From positions 1 to 43,825 of the IMG/VR virus record IMGVR_UViG_3300049855_000111: a stretch of DNA of 43,825 bases. One strand, 5' to 3'. A program made the position numbers and the translations under genes. Origin of the DNA: a virus. Of the stretch, positions 16,220 through 23,733 are shown one piece after another; position 1 is the first letter of the stretch; each line of letters begins with the position of its first letter. A model generated the notes under the pieces. The model worked only from the letters and a program-made list of their open reading frames with translations, did not search any database and was not told where the DNA came from.

Positions 16220-17415
16220 CAGTCCTCCAGTTTACTGAGCTGTTGGTTGAGCCGGATGCGGAAGCCGTCGTGTATACCGGATGCCTTGTTCTTGCACACC
16301 TGTATCCACCGCTCACCTGTGGCGAGCATGTCCTTGCTGGCACCCATACCAATCATGATGTCAACCTGTGCCTGTACCCCCACGTTGGAGTAGTACACGT
16401 CCTTGATTTCCAGCACTGCCTTGTTGATTGCCTTCTCATCTGCCTGAGCCACTGACACACCAAGTACCTTGGTCTTGTTGTACAGGATGCGCAGGGCATA
16501 GCACACCTGCTCCAGCTTCTCTGTCTTGCTCGGTTCCTTGGTGCCTATGTTCAGGTTAATGACTTGGTCAACGATGCAGACGTCCGGTTTAATCTCCTCG
16601 ACCAGCCGGACAATGTCATCCACGGAGCCAGGATAGAGCTGCACCATGTAGAAGTTGTCGAAGCCACGGCCCATGGCCCGCTTGTCTGCCTCATCCGGGT
16701 GACTCTCTATCTGCTTGCGCGTCAACCCAGAGAAGCGGTTGAGGCCACGGATATAGTTGCGCTCCTCTGGTCCCTCATTGGGGATGTAGAGGACGCGCTT
16801 ACCCTGACGACAGAACCCAAAGGCCATGTTGTAGGACAGGCAGGACTTGCCGACGTTCACCGGGGCATAGATGAGGATGTGGTCACCGGGGAGCACACCA
16901 TCCAGCAGCTCATTCAGTTGGTCAGGTAGGAACTTGAACTGGCTACCCTCTTTGAAGGGGGCCATCAAGTCGTTGGCATTCACCCGGTGCATGATGCGGT
17001 AGGTCTTACCACTACCGGCCTGCTCTACACCCAGGGTCTCAGTCTCGGTGTATTGCTTCATCAACTCACTGGCTTTCTCATAGTCACCCTTGTCCAGAGC
17101 AGCCCTTATCTCCAGCGAGATGTGTTCCATCACGTTGGCCTTGACGAACTCGACCACATTGGCCGGGCTCACCTTGGGTAGGTTCTCAAACACACGGGTG
17201 AATTGCTCCCTGTGTGCCGGGTGTCTGCGGCCCATGTCCTCCAGCACCAGCTGGCCGTCAGCACATGTGGCCCCATCGTCCGCCTTGTAGTAGCGGGCGA
17301 TACCCTTGAACACCTGCTTACCTAGCGTGGTGAGAGTCTTCTCCCCCTCCAGTTTGGTGACCACGTCGAAGGCTTTACGGGATTGCAGCGCCGCCGCTAA
17401 TACCTTCTCCTCCAT
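16219..17415 (-). CDS. Replicative DNA helicase (RecA-fold, T7 gp4/DnaB type)
   Basis: 398 residues, ATG 17415 with AAGGAG upstream. Walker A is APVNVGKS (184-191, first Gly replaced by Ala), Walker B DVCIVD (279-284). VLGVSVAQADEKAINK (~315-330) fits the sensor glutamine motif. The preceding linker helix (residues ~90-125) is like the ring-forming linker of hexameric helicases. Expected role: 5'-3' unwinding ahead of the phage polymerase. It follows the primase with a 41-nt overlap in another frame, so it looks like a two-gene version of T7 gp4. An AGSGKT at ~133-138 in the linker is not the real P-loop. Confidence 0.85.
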   Translation of the reverse strand: MEEKVLAAALQSRKAFDVVTKLEGEKTLTTLGKQVFKGIARYYKADDGATCADGQLVLEDMGRRHPAHREQFTRVFENLPKVSPANVVEFVKANVMEHISLEIRAALDKGDYEKASELMKQYTETETLGVEQAGSGKTYRIMHRVNANDLMAPFKEGSQFKFLPDQLNELLDGVLPGDHILIYAPVNVGKSCLSYNMAFGFCRQGKRVLYIPNEGPEERNYIRGLNRFSGLTRKQIESHPDEADKRAMGRGFDNFYMVQLYPGSVDDIVRLVEEIKPDVCIVDQVINLNIGTKEPSKTEKLEQVCYALRILYNKTKVLGVSVAQADEKAINKAVLEIKDVYYSNVGVQAQVDIMIGMGASKDMLATGERWIQVCKNKASGIHDGFRIRLNQQLSKLED

Positions 17416-18247
17416 AAATTCTCCTTATCGGTTGTATCACCTGCTGCATAAGCTGAGCAGGAGACAAATCTTTCGGGTCGTCACCAGCAAGGGGCACAAA
17501 GCTCACACTCTTAAACATAAGGGCGTGTTCTCGTACCATCTTGCGGGCAGTGTTGGTGGCATCGGCATCCAGCACAAAGACCAGATGCTGGACACCGGCC
17601 CTGAGTATGGCACGGATTGCCTCTTGGCCAACACTGGTCCCTGACAGGGCACATGCCGGGGTGAACTGGTTGACACGGAGCGCAGACCAGTAATCCTCCA
17701 GCACCACAAGCGTGTTGACCACGCCTCCCCAGGGTTTCATAAGACACGAGGGATTTATCCCCTCAAGGGTGGGGCGGAAGATTGCCCTGGCCTTGGGTTG
17801 TGCCCGGTGCTGCCTAAGCTGCACCTCTGGGTAGGTGCGGGCAATGTACCCCTCCATCCCCCTGTCTAGGCCGGTGATGGGCAGCAACACCCGCTCACTG
17901 TCCTCATCCCACATCACCCCGTTGATATACAGGTCCTCATCCTGTAGGTAGAAGCGACCACACAGGTACTCGGCCACGTCCTCGGGCACCTTCTCCGGTG
18001 TCAGGTAGGACCAGCCCGGCGCCACCTTGCGCAGCTTCTTACCGCTGTACTGCACAGCACCACCCACCTTACCCCGTAACCCACAGCTGTTGCGGTAGCA
18101 CTTATAGGCCAAGCCATCGGCGTCGGCCCATATCACCAGTGAGTTACCGGGACTGTTACAGGAGGGGCACTTCAGGTGGGCACTACGGTCACCCACCGTC
18201 AGGTCCATACCGAGCAGGGAGATTTCATCATCATACCTGCCTGCCAT
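17375..18247 (-). CDS. DNA primase (zinc finger plus TOPRIM)
   Basis: 290 residues, ATG 18247 with AAGGAG upstream. An N-terminal zinc finger (CPSC at 27-30, then CYRNSC around 50-55) reads the template. The TOPRIM core shows VVLEDYWSALRV (conserved Glu) and FVLDADAT (DxD metal site). It makes RNA primers for lagging-strand synthesis. It corresponds to the primase half of T7 gp4, but as a separate polypeptide ending 41 nt inside the helicase gene. Confidence 0.85.
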   Translation of the reverse strand: MAGRYDDEISLLGMDLTVGDRSAHLKCPSCNSPGNSLVIWADADGLAYKCYRNSCGLRGKVGGAVQYSGKKLRKVAPGWSYLTPEKVPEDVAEYLCGRFYLQDEDLYINGVMWDEDSERVLLPITGLDRGMEGYIARTYPEVQLRQHRAQPKARAIFRPTLEGINPSCLMKPWGGVVNTLVVLEDYWSALRVNQFTPACALSGTSVGQEAIRAILRAGVQHLVFVLDADATNTARKMVREHALMFKSVSFVPLAGDDPKDLSPAQLMQQVIQPIRRIYGGEGISGGAAIP

Positions 18248-18250
18248 GTG

Positions 18251-18829
18251 TTACTCCTTGCCCCAGTTACCTTTAAAAATCCATGGATGCGCGTGGTAAA
18301 ACTTCACGGCCAAGTCCCCGTCCATTTCCGCTAGGGTAACGGCGTCCATCACAGCCCATGCAGCGGGCGTGTGGCATTGGCAGCCCGCCCTAATATGTAG
18401 GTCGGTAATGGTAATGCAGTACGTTAGTCCCGTGATTACGACGGGTGTCCGCGCACATTGCTCCGTGACCGTGGCATTACCAGATACCCAGGCATTACCA
18501 TAGACCGTGGCATTACCATAGACCTTGGCATCACCAGATACCGTGGCATCACCAGATACCGTGGCATTACCAGATACCGTGGCATTACCATAGACCCAGG
18601 CATTACCATAGACCTTGGCATCACCAGATACCGTGGCATTACCAAATACCGTGGCATTACCAGATACCGTGGCATCACCATAGACCCAGGCATCACACTG
18701 CTGGATAAGGTTATGCTCCCCCTGTACCCAGCCCCCCAAATCCCCAGGGGCTACCCTAGCAAAGGCTATTAGGGCTCTGACTTGCCAGAGACCGTCAGCC
18801 CGCTGATTGACAAGCTCATACTTTTTCAT
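18251..18829 (-). CDS. YdcK-like hexapeptide-repeat (left-handed beta-helix) protein
   Basis: 192 residues, ATG 18829; the start overlaps the previous stop (ATGA). The N-terminus (MKKYELVNQRADGLWQVRAL, then PGDLGGWV) is the typical opening of the YdcK family. Residues ~45-120 are about 13 six-residue turns of the form V-S/Y-G-N/D-A, encoded by exact 18-nt units. A C-terminal domain of ~65 residues follows. Such turns stack into a triangular beta-helix, as in hexapeptide acyltransferases; here the repeats are very uniform and no catalytic histidine is obvious in them. Function in phage unknown. Confidence 0.75.
   Translation of the reverse strand: MKKYELVNQRADGLWQVRALIAFARVAPGDLGGWVQGEHNLIQQCDAWVYGDATVSGNATVFGNATVSGDAKVYGNAWVYGNATVSGNATVSGDATVSGDAKVYGNATVYGNAWVSGNATVTEQCARTPVVITGLTYCITITDLHIRAGCQCHTPAAWAVMDAVTLAEMDGDLAVKFYHAHPWIFKGNWGKE
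18471..18686. repeat. Tandem 18-nt repeat array, 12 units, coding
   Basis: Twelve consecutive units of exactly 18 nt (+ strand form GTGGCATTACCAGATACC with few variants at positions 1-2, 8 and 12-15), then a partial 13th to 18698. Each unit encodes one hexapeptide turn on the - strand, so loss or gain of units keeps the frame. Confidence 0.95.
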
Positions 18830-19125
18830 GCTGCACCCCCCAACTCTTCCAGCATCTTGAACGCTGCGGCTGCTGGCATGAACTTAGGCACCCGCACTAA
18901 CTGCGGGGTGTCAATCATTGCCCCGGCCTTGGTCAGGAACAACTCACCAGTGACAGCGTCCCGCTTGGGTAACCACTGGCGGGTGTGCCCATCATAGCAG
19001 TGGTACTTAATGCCCGTGCTATTGGGGTTGATGATGGCCTTGTGGTCAACGTGCTTACGCACTATTGCCAGGGCGTCTTCGAGGCGCTGTTTATACAGAG
19101 CCGGGGGCATGTGCTTTTGTGCCAT
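18826..19125 (-). CDS. Hypothetical protein, 99 residues
   Basis: ATG 19125 with GAGGTGAATC upstream. Basic N-terminal helix (PPALYKQRLEDALAIVRKHV), then a mixed middle with HCYDGHTRQWLPKRD and a C-terminal Ala-rich helix. Soluble; no recognised domain. Confidence 0.55.
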   Translation of the reverse strand: MAQKHMPPALYKQRLEDALAIVRKHVDHKAIINPNSTGIKYHCYDGHTRQWLPKRDAVTGELFLTKAGAMIDTPQLVRVPKFMPAAAAFKMLEELGGAA

Positions 19126-19133
19126 GATTCACC

Positions 19134-19466
19134 TCACTCAAAGTGGCGGAAGTAGCGGAGCAGGCCACGTGTGGTGACCCGTGTATCTGCAACATAGAAG
19201 GAGGACACACCGGCGGCTGGGTTGCTGTGGTGTGCTGTGTGCTGAGCCTTGACGATATTGTATATCGCCCACTCACTGCCCGAGTTGTTGCGCAGGGTGC
19301 CGGGGTGCATCACCTTGAATACCTTTGGCTCCAGACTACCGGGCACCCACTTGAGGTTGGGTTCCCACTTCAGCAACTTACCTGAGCTGGTGTACCCGGC
19401 GGGACGGAACTCAGCATCATACTGTTTGGTCAGCTTGCGCAAAGCCTTGGCTTTCTTTCCGTTCAT
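19134..19466 (-). CDS. Basic hypothetical protein, 110 residues
   Basis: ATG 19466 with GAGGTGACAC upstream. The N-terminal 15 residues are strongly basic (NGKKAKALRKLTKQY), suggesting nucleic-acid binding; the rest is mixed alpha/beta with a histidine-rich stretch (AQHTAHHSN). Early gene of unknown function. Confidence 0.6.
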   Translation of the reverse strand: MNGKKAKALRKLTKQYDAEFRPAGYTSSGKLLKWEPNLKWVPGSLEPKVFKVMHPGTLRNNSGSEWAIYNIVKAQHTAHHSNPAAGVSSFYVADTRVTTRGLLRYFRHFE

Positions 19467-19477
19467 GTGTCACCTCA

Positions 19478-19900
19478 TTACTTGCATTGGATGTAAACGC
19501 CGCCCATCTCAGGGGGCAGCAGGGTGTAATCATCTACCGGCTCATCGACAGAGCAGGTGATGGTGATGTCGTCATGCATACCGTAGTACGCCACCTCACC
19601 GGGTACCCGTAGCTCCAGCCCACCAGTACCAGACAGCTTACCGCCTCTCACCGTGACGTTTTCTACGACGTACACAGCGTGCTGTTGGTGGGCACGGGCC
19701 AGCCGGTAACATAGGTTCTTTTCATGGTCGGTCTTGAACCGAACCAAGAGGCTCTGCTCCTGCTCCCCGTTGTACTTACCCCTGGTGGGGGCTGCGTCAA
19801 GACCAAGCAACCTGGCTTGGGCTATCAGCATCTGGTTGGCTGCGATTGACTCAGGCTGGGTCATGCCCTGTGTGTAGGCGCTCAGCATAAGGATGTTCAT
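19478..19900 (-). CDS. Hypothetical protein, 140 residues
   Basis: ATG 19900 with AGGAGAACAGCC upstream, overlapping the previous stop (ATGA). N-terminal helix, then strand-rich halves (AVYVVENVTVRGGKL, GLELRVPGEVAYYG). It looks like a small all-beta domain. No family recognised. Confidence 0.6.
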   Translation of the reverse strand: MNILMLSAYTQGMTQPESIAANQMLIAQARLLGLDAAPTRGKYNGEQEQSLLVRFKTDHEKNLCYRLARAHQQHAVYVVENVTVRGGKLSGTGGLELRVPGEVAYYGMHDDITITCSVDEPVDDYTLLPPEMGGVYIQCK

Positions 19901-20097
19901 GGCTGTTCTCCTGCAATCATGGCCGCCAAGATACGATTCACCTTGAAGGCAGCCAGTGCTATTGATGGTTCTGGATGGTGCCTCTGGCCGGGGCCGGGAG
20001 GCAGTAGGTTGAGGGTGCTCAGGTCGTGGGGCATAACCTCCACAACCATGGCGCCCGGTAACCATGGCTTGTACTGGTCACGATAATGTCTGGGCAT
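19897..20097 (-). CDS. Small hypothetical protein, 66 residues
   Basis: ATG 20097 with TAGGAGATACC upstream. Basic aromatic N-terminus (PRHYRDQYKPWLPG), proline-rich middle, helical C-terminus. Coupled to the next gene by ATGA. Unknown. Confidence 0.55.
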   Translation of the reverse strand: MPRHYRDQYKPWLPGAMVVEVMPHDLSTLNLLPPGPGQRHHPEPSIALAAFKVNRILAAMIAGEQP

Positions 20098-20105
20098 GGT
20101 ATCTC

Positions 20106-20390
20106 CTACCTACAGAAGGACCGGGTGATGGCTGAGTAGTCGACGGGCTCATCCTCTACCGGTGGGAGGGCGTCAAAGCGCTGGTCTATATCTTGGTCGC
20201 TATGATTAACCAGCAACTTGAGTTCATACGGATACATGAGGACACAGCGGTTGGTGCTATCGAGCAACACAGTGATGCGGTCACCCGCAGCGCCGGGATG
20301 AACGGCAGTAACCACGCCGGTCTCCCCCACATCCACACCACCGTGGTTGGGCACCACTTCCACCCTGTCACCTACATCATACTGGAGCAT
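20106..20390 (-). CDS. SH3/KOW-like small protein, 94 residues
   Basis: ATG 20390 with GGGGGTGATGT upstream. Residues 1-60 (DVGDRVEVVPNHGG, GVVTAVHPGAAGDRITVLL, CVLMYPYELKLL) form the strand pattern of a small beta-barrel of KOW/SH3 type. The tail is acidic. Such domains often bind RNA polymerase, ribosome or RNA, but the partner is unknown. Confidence 0.6.
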   Translation of the reverse strand: MLQYDVGDRVEVVPNHGGVDVGETGVVTAVHPGAAGDRITVLLDSTNRCVLMYPYELKLLVNHSDQDIDQRFDALPPVEDEPVDYSAITRSFCR

Positions 20391-20703
20391 ACATCACCCC
20401 CTGTGCTATGTAGTTATCCCCGCGCAGCTTGGCTATGAGCACCAGACTGAGCCCTGCAATGGGCATCTGGGCTATATCCAAATGCTCCCTGATTTCCTTG
20501 AGATGCGTGGCCATCACCACGGCATCACTTGCCTGTTGGTAGTGGCCGAATATGCGGCCATCTGGCAGCTGCACATGCCATCGGTCGTCGCCAGTACCCA
20601 CGATGATGAAGGGGAACACATCCCCGGCACTATGCCCCCGGATACCTCCGTTGCTGGCTAAGTGGCCTGACGTAGCAGCCACGCCATGTGCTTGGTTTGT
20701 CAT
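20377..20703 (-). CDS. Hypothetical protein, 108 residues
   Basis: ATG 20703 overlaps the previous stop (ATGA), with CAGGGA upstream. Glycine-rich N-terminus, then a small beta domain (DVFPFIIVGTGDDRWHVQLP) and helices. Soluble; no known domain. Confidence 0.55.
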   Translation of the reverse strand: MTNQAHGVAATSGHLASNGGIRGHSAGDVFPFIIVGTGDDRWHVQLPDGRIFGHYQQASDAVVMATHLKEIREHLDIAQMPIAGLSLVLIAKLRGDNYIAQGVMYAPV

Positions 20704-21140
20704 GATGTTTGTCCCTGTTTGCGGGCCTTGCGTTCTTGATAAACACACACAGGGCACCGGCTGGTGGTGATGTCCTTTACTGCACACTCAGGGTGAACAG
20801 TGCAGGGGTCACAGGAGTAGAAGCGCAGCCCAGTAGCACGGGCATCAGCCTTGCTTGGCGCTACATTCTCGGGAGCACGCCAGCTACCGCGCCGTTTACG
20901 GGCGGCGTGGTCAGACGCCTCCATGATGGAGGTCAGCACCCACTCCCTGCCCCGGTTGTCGAACCGACGACACACGGAGGGGCCGTCCTTCAGGCTGTTC
21001 ATGAGTACGAGGGCAGCCATGGTTTGCTTGGGGTTGTGCCCACCACCCGACAGGTTAAGGCACACACGGGGTAACTCAACAGCCGTAACCTCTTGGCTAT
21101 GCTCAACCCCGTTCATCATTGTTGCGAGGTAGTAACGCAT
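20700..21140 (-). CDS. Hypothetical protein with C-terminal cysteine cluster, 146 residues
   Basis: ATG 21140 with AAAGGAG upstream. The C-terminal third has CDPC ... C ... CPVC (around residues 110-132), likely a zinc site, then a basic tail (YQERKARKQGQ). The middle is arginine/lysine-rich. A nucleic-acid-binding role is plausible. Confidence 0.55.
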   Translation of the reverse strand: MRYYLATMMNGVEHSQEVTAVELPRVCLNLSGGGHNPKQTMAALVLMNSLKDGPSVCRRFDNRGREWVLTSIMEASDHAARKRRGSWRAPENVAPSKADARATGLRFYSCDPCTVHPECAVKDITTSRCPVCVYQERKARKQGQTS

Positions 21141-21167
21141 CTGGTATCTCCTTTGGCTCCACCGCTA

Positions 21168-21506
21168 TCAATGCAGTGTGCGCTGTTCAGTTGGTTCGTG
21201 GGTGACTACCTCCACCTCTAACTCACGGATAAAGGTGCGGTCCAAGAGGAGGGAGTAGTCGAGTTCATAGAGCGCGTCAGACTTCTTGTCATACAGCTCA
21301 TGGTAGCGATGCACAAGGGCATCCGCCCACTCATCACCGTGTGCCTCGTACCCATGACGGGCTACAGTGGCATCCACTTCCGGCTTTGAGAAGAAGGCCA
21401 TACACTGGGCCTCCTCATCAAACACCCCATAGACAGGGGCCTCTTCGGCACCAGCCTGCTCTACCACCCCACTCCATATCTCCAGCATAAACTTATGGTC
21501 AGCCAT
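21168..21506 (-). CDS. Acidic hypothetical protein, 112 residues
   Basis: ATG 21506 with AAGGACAAAGCT upstream. Strongly acidic, mixed alpha/beta (YGVFDEEAQCMAFFSKPEVD). Small acidic early proteins are often inhibitors or DNA mimics, but that is speculation here. Confidence 0.55.
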   Translation of the reverse strand: MADHKFMLEIWSGVVEQAGAEEAPVYGVFDEEAQCMAFFSKPEVDATVARHGYEAHGDEWADALVHRYHELYDKKSDALYELDYSLLLDRTFIRELEVEVVTHEPTEQRTLH

Positions 21507-21526
21507 AGCTTTGTCCTTACAATGTG

Positions 21527-21805
21527 TTACAGATTCAGTGATGCCACCACAGCGGGGGGCACACCATCAAAGCGCAGATGCCCCCTTACCCAGCGGTATG
21601 TGTCCGGCGGGAGGTGGTCGTGTAGTAGGTGCAGGGTCCCCACATGGTAGAGGTTGTTCCAGTCCAGAACCAATGTCCCTCGCTCGGAACGGGAGCACAC
21701 CATGAGCACATCGAACAGGGTGATGTGGGATATTACGGCCCGTGGTTCCACCGGTAGGTGGTCGGCCAGCGATTGCAGCATGGCCAGCTTCAGGCAGGGT
21801 TTCAT
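21527..21805 (-). CDS. Hypothetical protein, 92 residues
   Basis: ATG 21805, with only a weak GTGGTG ribosome site. Its start lies 1 nt from the previous stop, suggesting coupling. Helical N-terminus, histidine-rich middle (YHVGTLHLLHDHLPPDTYRW). Unknown. Confidence 0.5.
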   Translation of the reverse strand: MKPCLKLAMLQSLADHLPVEPRAVISHITLFDVLMVCSRSERGTLVLDWNNLYHVGTLHLLHDHLPPDTYRWVRGHLRFDGVPPAVVASLNL

Positions 21806-21806
21806 G

Positions 21807-22076
21807 TCACACCACCACTATCACAGTGGTGGTGCCAGCGTCATGGGCTTGGGCATAGGATACCCGCAGGGCAGCACCGAGCGCCTTGAGTATCTTGTTC
21901 ATGTGGTTAGCCGTGGTTACGCTGTACCAGCCACACCAGTGGAGGTGCCACTCGCTGCCCTTGTGCTCGGCGATGATGTTACCGTGCAGGTAGTAGGCCC
22001 CGCCAAATGTGCTGGCGTTGTGGCAGGAGGCCTTCTCCCCGGCGACGAATGCATGGGCTACTTTGTCTACGCTCAT
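21807..22076 (-). CDS. Small conserved phage protein (LHGN...IA type), 89 residues
   Basis: ATG 22076 with GGAGGG upstream; longer versions starting near 22160 would run through a terminator. Contains VAGEKASCHNASTFGGAYYL, HGNIIAEH, and WYSVTTANHMNKILKAL, a layout common among short phage proteins of unknown function (I associate it with DUF8033, unverified). Ends in a run of valines. Confidence 0.6.
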   Translation of the reverse strand: MSVDKVAHAFVAGEKASCHNASTFGGAYYLHGNIIAEHKGSEWHLHWCGWYSVTTANHMNKILKALGAALRVSYAQAHDAGTTTVIVVV

Positions 22077-22138
22077 ATCAATACCCTCCAGTGAGAGTGA
22101 TAGTCCACTGTCCCGATACTGTTTCGACACAGTACCCC

Positions 22139-22168
22139 TAAACGAACAAGCCCCGCACATAGCGGGGC
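22139..22168 (-). terminator. Intrinsic terminator-like hairpin early in the leftward array
   Basis: On the - strand GCCCCGC (22168-22162), loop TATGT, GCGGGGC (22156-22150), then TTGTTCGTTT. The stem is strong, the T tract interrupted. It lies about 1.25 kb from the first gene of the array, in a 118-nt gap between genes. Confidence 0.65.
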
Positions 22169-22194
22169 CACCTGTTCAAACGAGCATGTGATTT

Positions 22195-22587
22195 TCATGG
22201 CCGCCTCCCCACACCGGATAGGCGCAGGTACATAGCGGTGATGCGCTCTGTGTTTGATGCCGACCGGCAGAAAGTGCACACCAGCTCGCGTGTCTTGGTC
22301 AGCACGTACTCTTTCGTGACAGCGTCATCGGCCATGATGATTGGACGTAGGTGGGCGCCCAGCTCCTCGGTCACCTCGTACACGAACACACCGGGCCAGC
22401 CTTCGTCCTGTTCTTCCAGTAGCATGGCCAGTATACCCTCCTCAGTCGTGACGATGTCGGCCCAGTCTGATAGCTCGTGGTACAGTTCCACACCGCCCTG
22501 ACCCCACGCCTTGATGAGGTCGTCAGTTACATTCAGGCCACATGTAAGGGCGGCGACGTTCACGCCCTTGTCATTTTCAATGTGCAT
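22195..22587 (-). CDS. Hypothetical early protein, 130 residues
   Basis: ATG 22587 with GGGGTGATACC upstream. Acidic, alpha/beta, with VCTFC around residues 103-107 and an acidic helix (LAMLLEEQDEGWPGVFVYEV). No family recognised. Confidence 0.55.
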   Translation of the reverse strand: MHIENDKGVNVAALTCGLNVTDDLIKAWGQGGVELYHELSDWADIVTTEEGILAMLLEEQDEGWPGVFVYEVTEELGAHLRPIIMADDAVTKEYVLTKTRELVCTFCRSASNTERITAMYLRLSGVGRRP

Positions 22588-22604
22588 GGTATCACCCCAG
22601 CAAG

Positions 22605-22742
22605 TTAGTTGGTGGCAGACTCGCGCCAGCAATGGGCAGCCTTGGTCATGCCGATACAGAATTGCCAGTGCTCAATCTCTCCATTGGCAAAGGCATCCAT
22701 CAAGTAACGCACGACGGCGTTGTACTTCTCACGATTAGTCAT
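22605..22742 (-). CDS. Small hypothetical early protein, 45 residues
   Basis: ATG 22742 overlaps the stop of the membrane-peptide gene (ATGA), which probably decides the start since the GGAG site is rather distant. Contains NREKYNAVVRYLMDAFANGE, HWQFCIGM and HCWRES, i.e. helical. Short but well placed. Confidence 0.5.
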   Translation of the reverse strand: MTNREKYNAVVRYLMDAFANGEIEHWQFCIGMTKAAHCWRESATN

Positions 22743-22852
22743 TTCTTGCCAAACTCCGGCCAGTAGAGGAACAGCACGACACCTAGTCCTGCCAGTAAGA
22801 GGCCGAGCCAGATTGCCCAGCACAATATGGAACCTACGGGGTCATTAAACAT
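22739..22852 (-). CDS. Single-pass membrane peptide, 37 residues
   Basis: ATG 22852 to TGA 22739, with GAGGTGAATC upstream. After MFNDPVGS a hydrophobic helix follows (ILCWAIWLGLLLAGLGVV), then LYWPEFGKK, so one transmembrane pass. It overlaps the first gene by 8 nt and the next gene by ATGA, filling an otherwise coding-free slot. Second gene of the early transcript; function unknown. Confidence 0.55.
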   Translation of the reverse strand: MFNDPVGSILCWAIWLGLLLAGLGVVLFLYWPEFGKK

Positions 22853-23414
22853 GATTCACCTCACCGGTACGGGCCGCTTCATCGGCGGCATACATGGCCT
22901 CGGCTGCGCCTTGTGTGGCAGCCTTCAGCAACTCTGGGCGGGCCAGTAACAGGGACAGCAAGTCACCTATGTTCTGGCCATCGTAGCCCTCTTTGGTCAG
23001 CTTCAAGCCGACACGTACAGCGTACTCTTCAGCGTTGAATTCCGCTGGCACTGTCTCTTTCTTGGCGAACAGGTCCGGCAACTTGGCCGCGACGTCGTCG
23101 ATAGTGGCGCATTGAGTGGCCCCTGCCAGCTCAAGCCCAAGGCGTGTCCGCAGTTGTTCGGCACGCTCACGCTTGTATTCATACTGCTCGTTGGTCTTGT
23201 TCCATACCAGCGGCAGATGTTTTAGCAGCCCTGACTTGAAGGCGCTCGGGGCGGCGCTATCGCGCACTGCCTTGACCTGCTCGGGCAGGTTATTACCCAT
23301 CACCAGTGACTGGTACACCACGTTGACGAACACCTCTTGCAGGCGGCTGTTATCGTTAGCGGCTGCGATGCTGGTCAGACGGGTTTTGAGGGTAGAGGCT
23401 GTATATTTTTCCAT
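22845..23414 (-). CDS. First gene of the leftward early transcript, 189 residues
   Basis: ATG 23414, with GGTGACC upstream; ATG 23426 is a possible alternative without a ribosome site. The sequence is helical (TASTLKTRLTSIAAANDN, REELKAAT-like Ala/Leu segments), basic in the middle (YEYKRERAEQLRTRLG) and acidic at the end. It lacks an N-terminal arginine-rich motif like lambda N. As the first gene after a ~400-nt structured leader it should be the earliest and most abundant protein; function unknown. Confidence 0.6.
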   Translation of the reverse strand: MEKYTASTLKTRLTSIAAANDNSRLQEVFVNVVYQSLVMGNNLPEQVKAVRDSAAPSAFKSGLLKHLPLVWNKTNEQYEYKRERAEQLRTRLGLELAGATQCATIDDVAAKLPDLFAKKETVPAEFNAEEYAVRVGLKLTKEGYDGQNIGDLLSLLLARPELLKAATQGAAEAMYAADEAARTGEVNHV

Positions 23415-23481
23415 GATGGTCACCATGTTTAGTTTGCTTGCTATCACCGCAAGCCAGTACGTAAGGGCGCCTATCGCCACA

Positions 23482-23510
23482 TACAATGAAGCCCGCAGTT
23501 ATACGGGCTT
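23482..23510 (-). promoter_or_regulatory. Leader hairpin near the first early gene
   Basis: On the - strand AAGCCCG, loop TATAACTG, CGGGCTT, followed by CATTG, not a T tract. A stable stem about 70-100 nt upstream of the first start codon; not a normal terminator, more likely a leader structure. Confidence 0.5.
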
Positions 23511-23656
23511 GATGTATGCCATCCCTGTGTAGTCGGGATGCCACTATCTACGTGTGGGGAGACGGAGTTTAACCGCTGTCCCTCTGGTCACGTTATGCCC
23601 CCTGTGTAAGAGGGGCAATCCATTGTTCCCGCCAAGCTGCTTGGTCTGGATAGCGC

Positions 23657-23691
23657 TGTGTGTCATGGGCCCCACGAGGGAGCAACACACA
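23657..23691 (-). promoter_or_regulatory. GU-rich segment and long leader hairpin (boxC-like position)
   Basis: Transcript reads TGTGTGT (23691-23685) pairing with ACACACA (23663-23657), with an inner TCCC/GGGG stem and TCGT loop. The GTGTGTTG strand lies about 30 nt after boxA, the place of the GU-rich boxC in rRNA leaders. Confidence 0.5.
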
Positions 23692-23718
23692 AGCCATCTG
23701 GCTCACTGACGGGTCACA

Positions 23719-23731
23719 TTGTTAAAGAGCG
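23719..23731 (-). promoter_or_regulatory. boxA antitermination element
   Basis: On the - strand CGCTCTTTAACAA. This contains the boxA consensus CGCTCTTTA exactly and matches the E. coli rRNA boxA (TGCTCTTTAACAA) at 12 of 13 positions. In RNA it is the binding site of host NusB-S10. It lies about 80-90 nt after the nearest candidate promoter, in an untranslated leader. Confidence 0.8.
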
Positions 23732-23733
23732 TT

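Noticed and set aside
17001-17020. AGSGKT in the helicase as the ATP-binding loop
   Set aside because: It lies in the linker, too early for the RecA core; the proper Walker A/B spacing is given by APVNVGKS and DVCIVD.
17375-17415. Programmed frameshift fusing primase and helicase
   Set aside because: The helicase has its own strong ribosome site and no obvious slippery sequence is visible in the overlap.
18458-18772. A CRISPR-like array or a + strand gene from the regular repeat
   Set aside because: The repeat has no unique spacers and is fully explained as a hexapeptide coding repeat on the - strand with a proper start and ribosome site.
22073-22198. A 41-residue ORF after the 22195 gene, coupled by ATGA
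   Set aside because: It would read through the terminator hairpin at 22150-22168 into the next gene's start and has no independent support.
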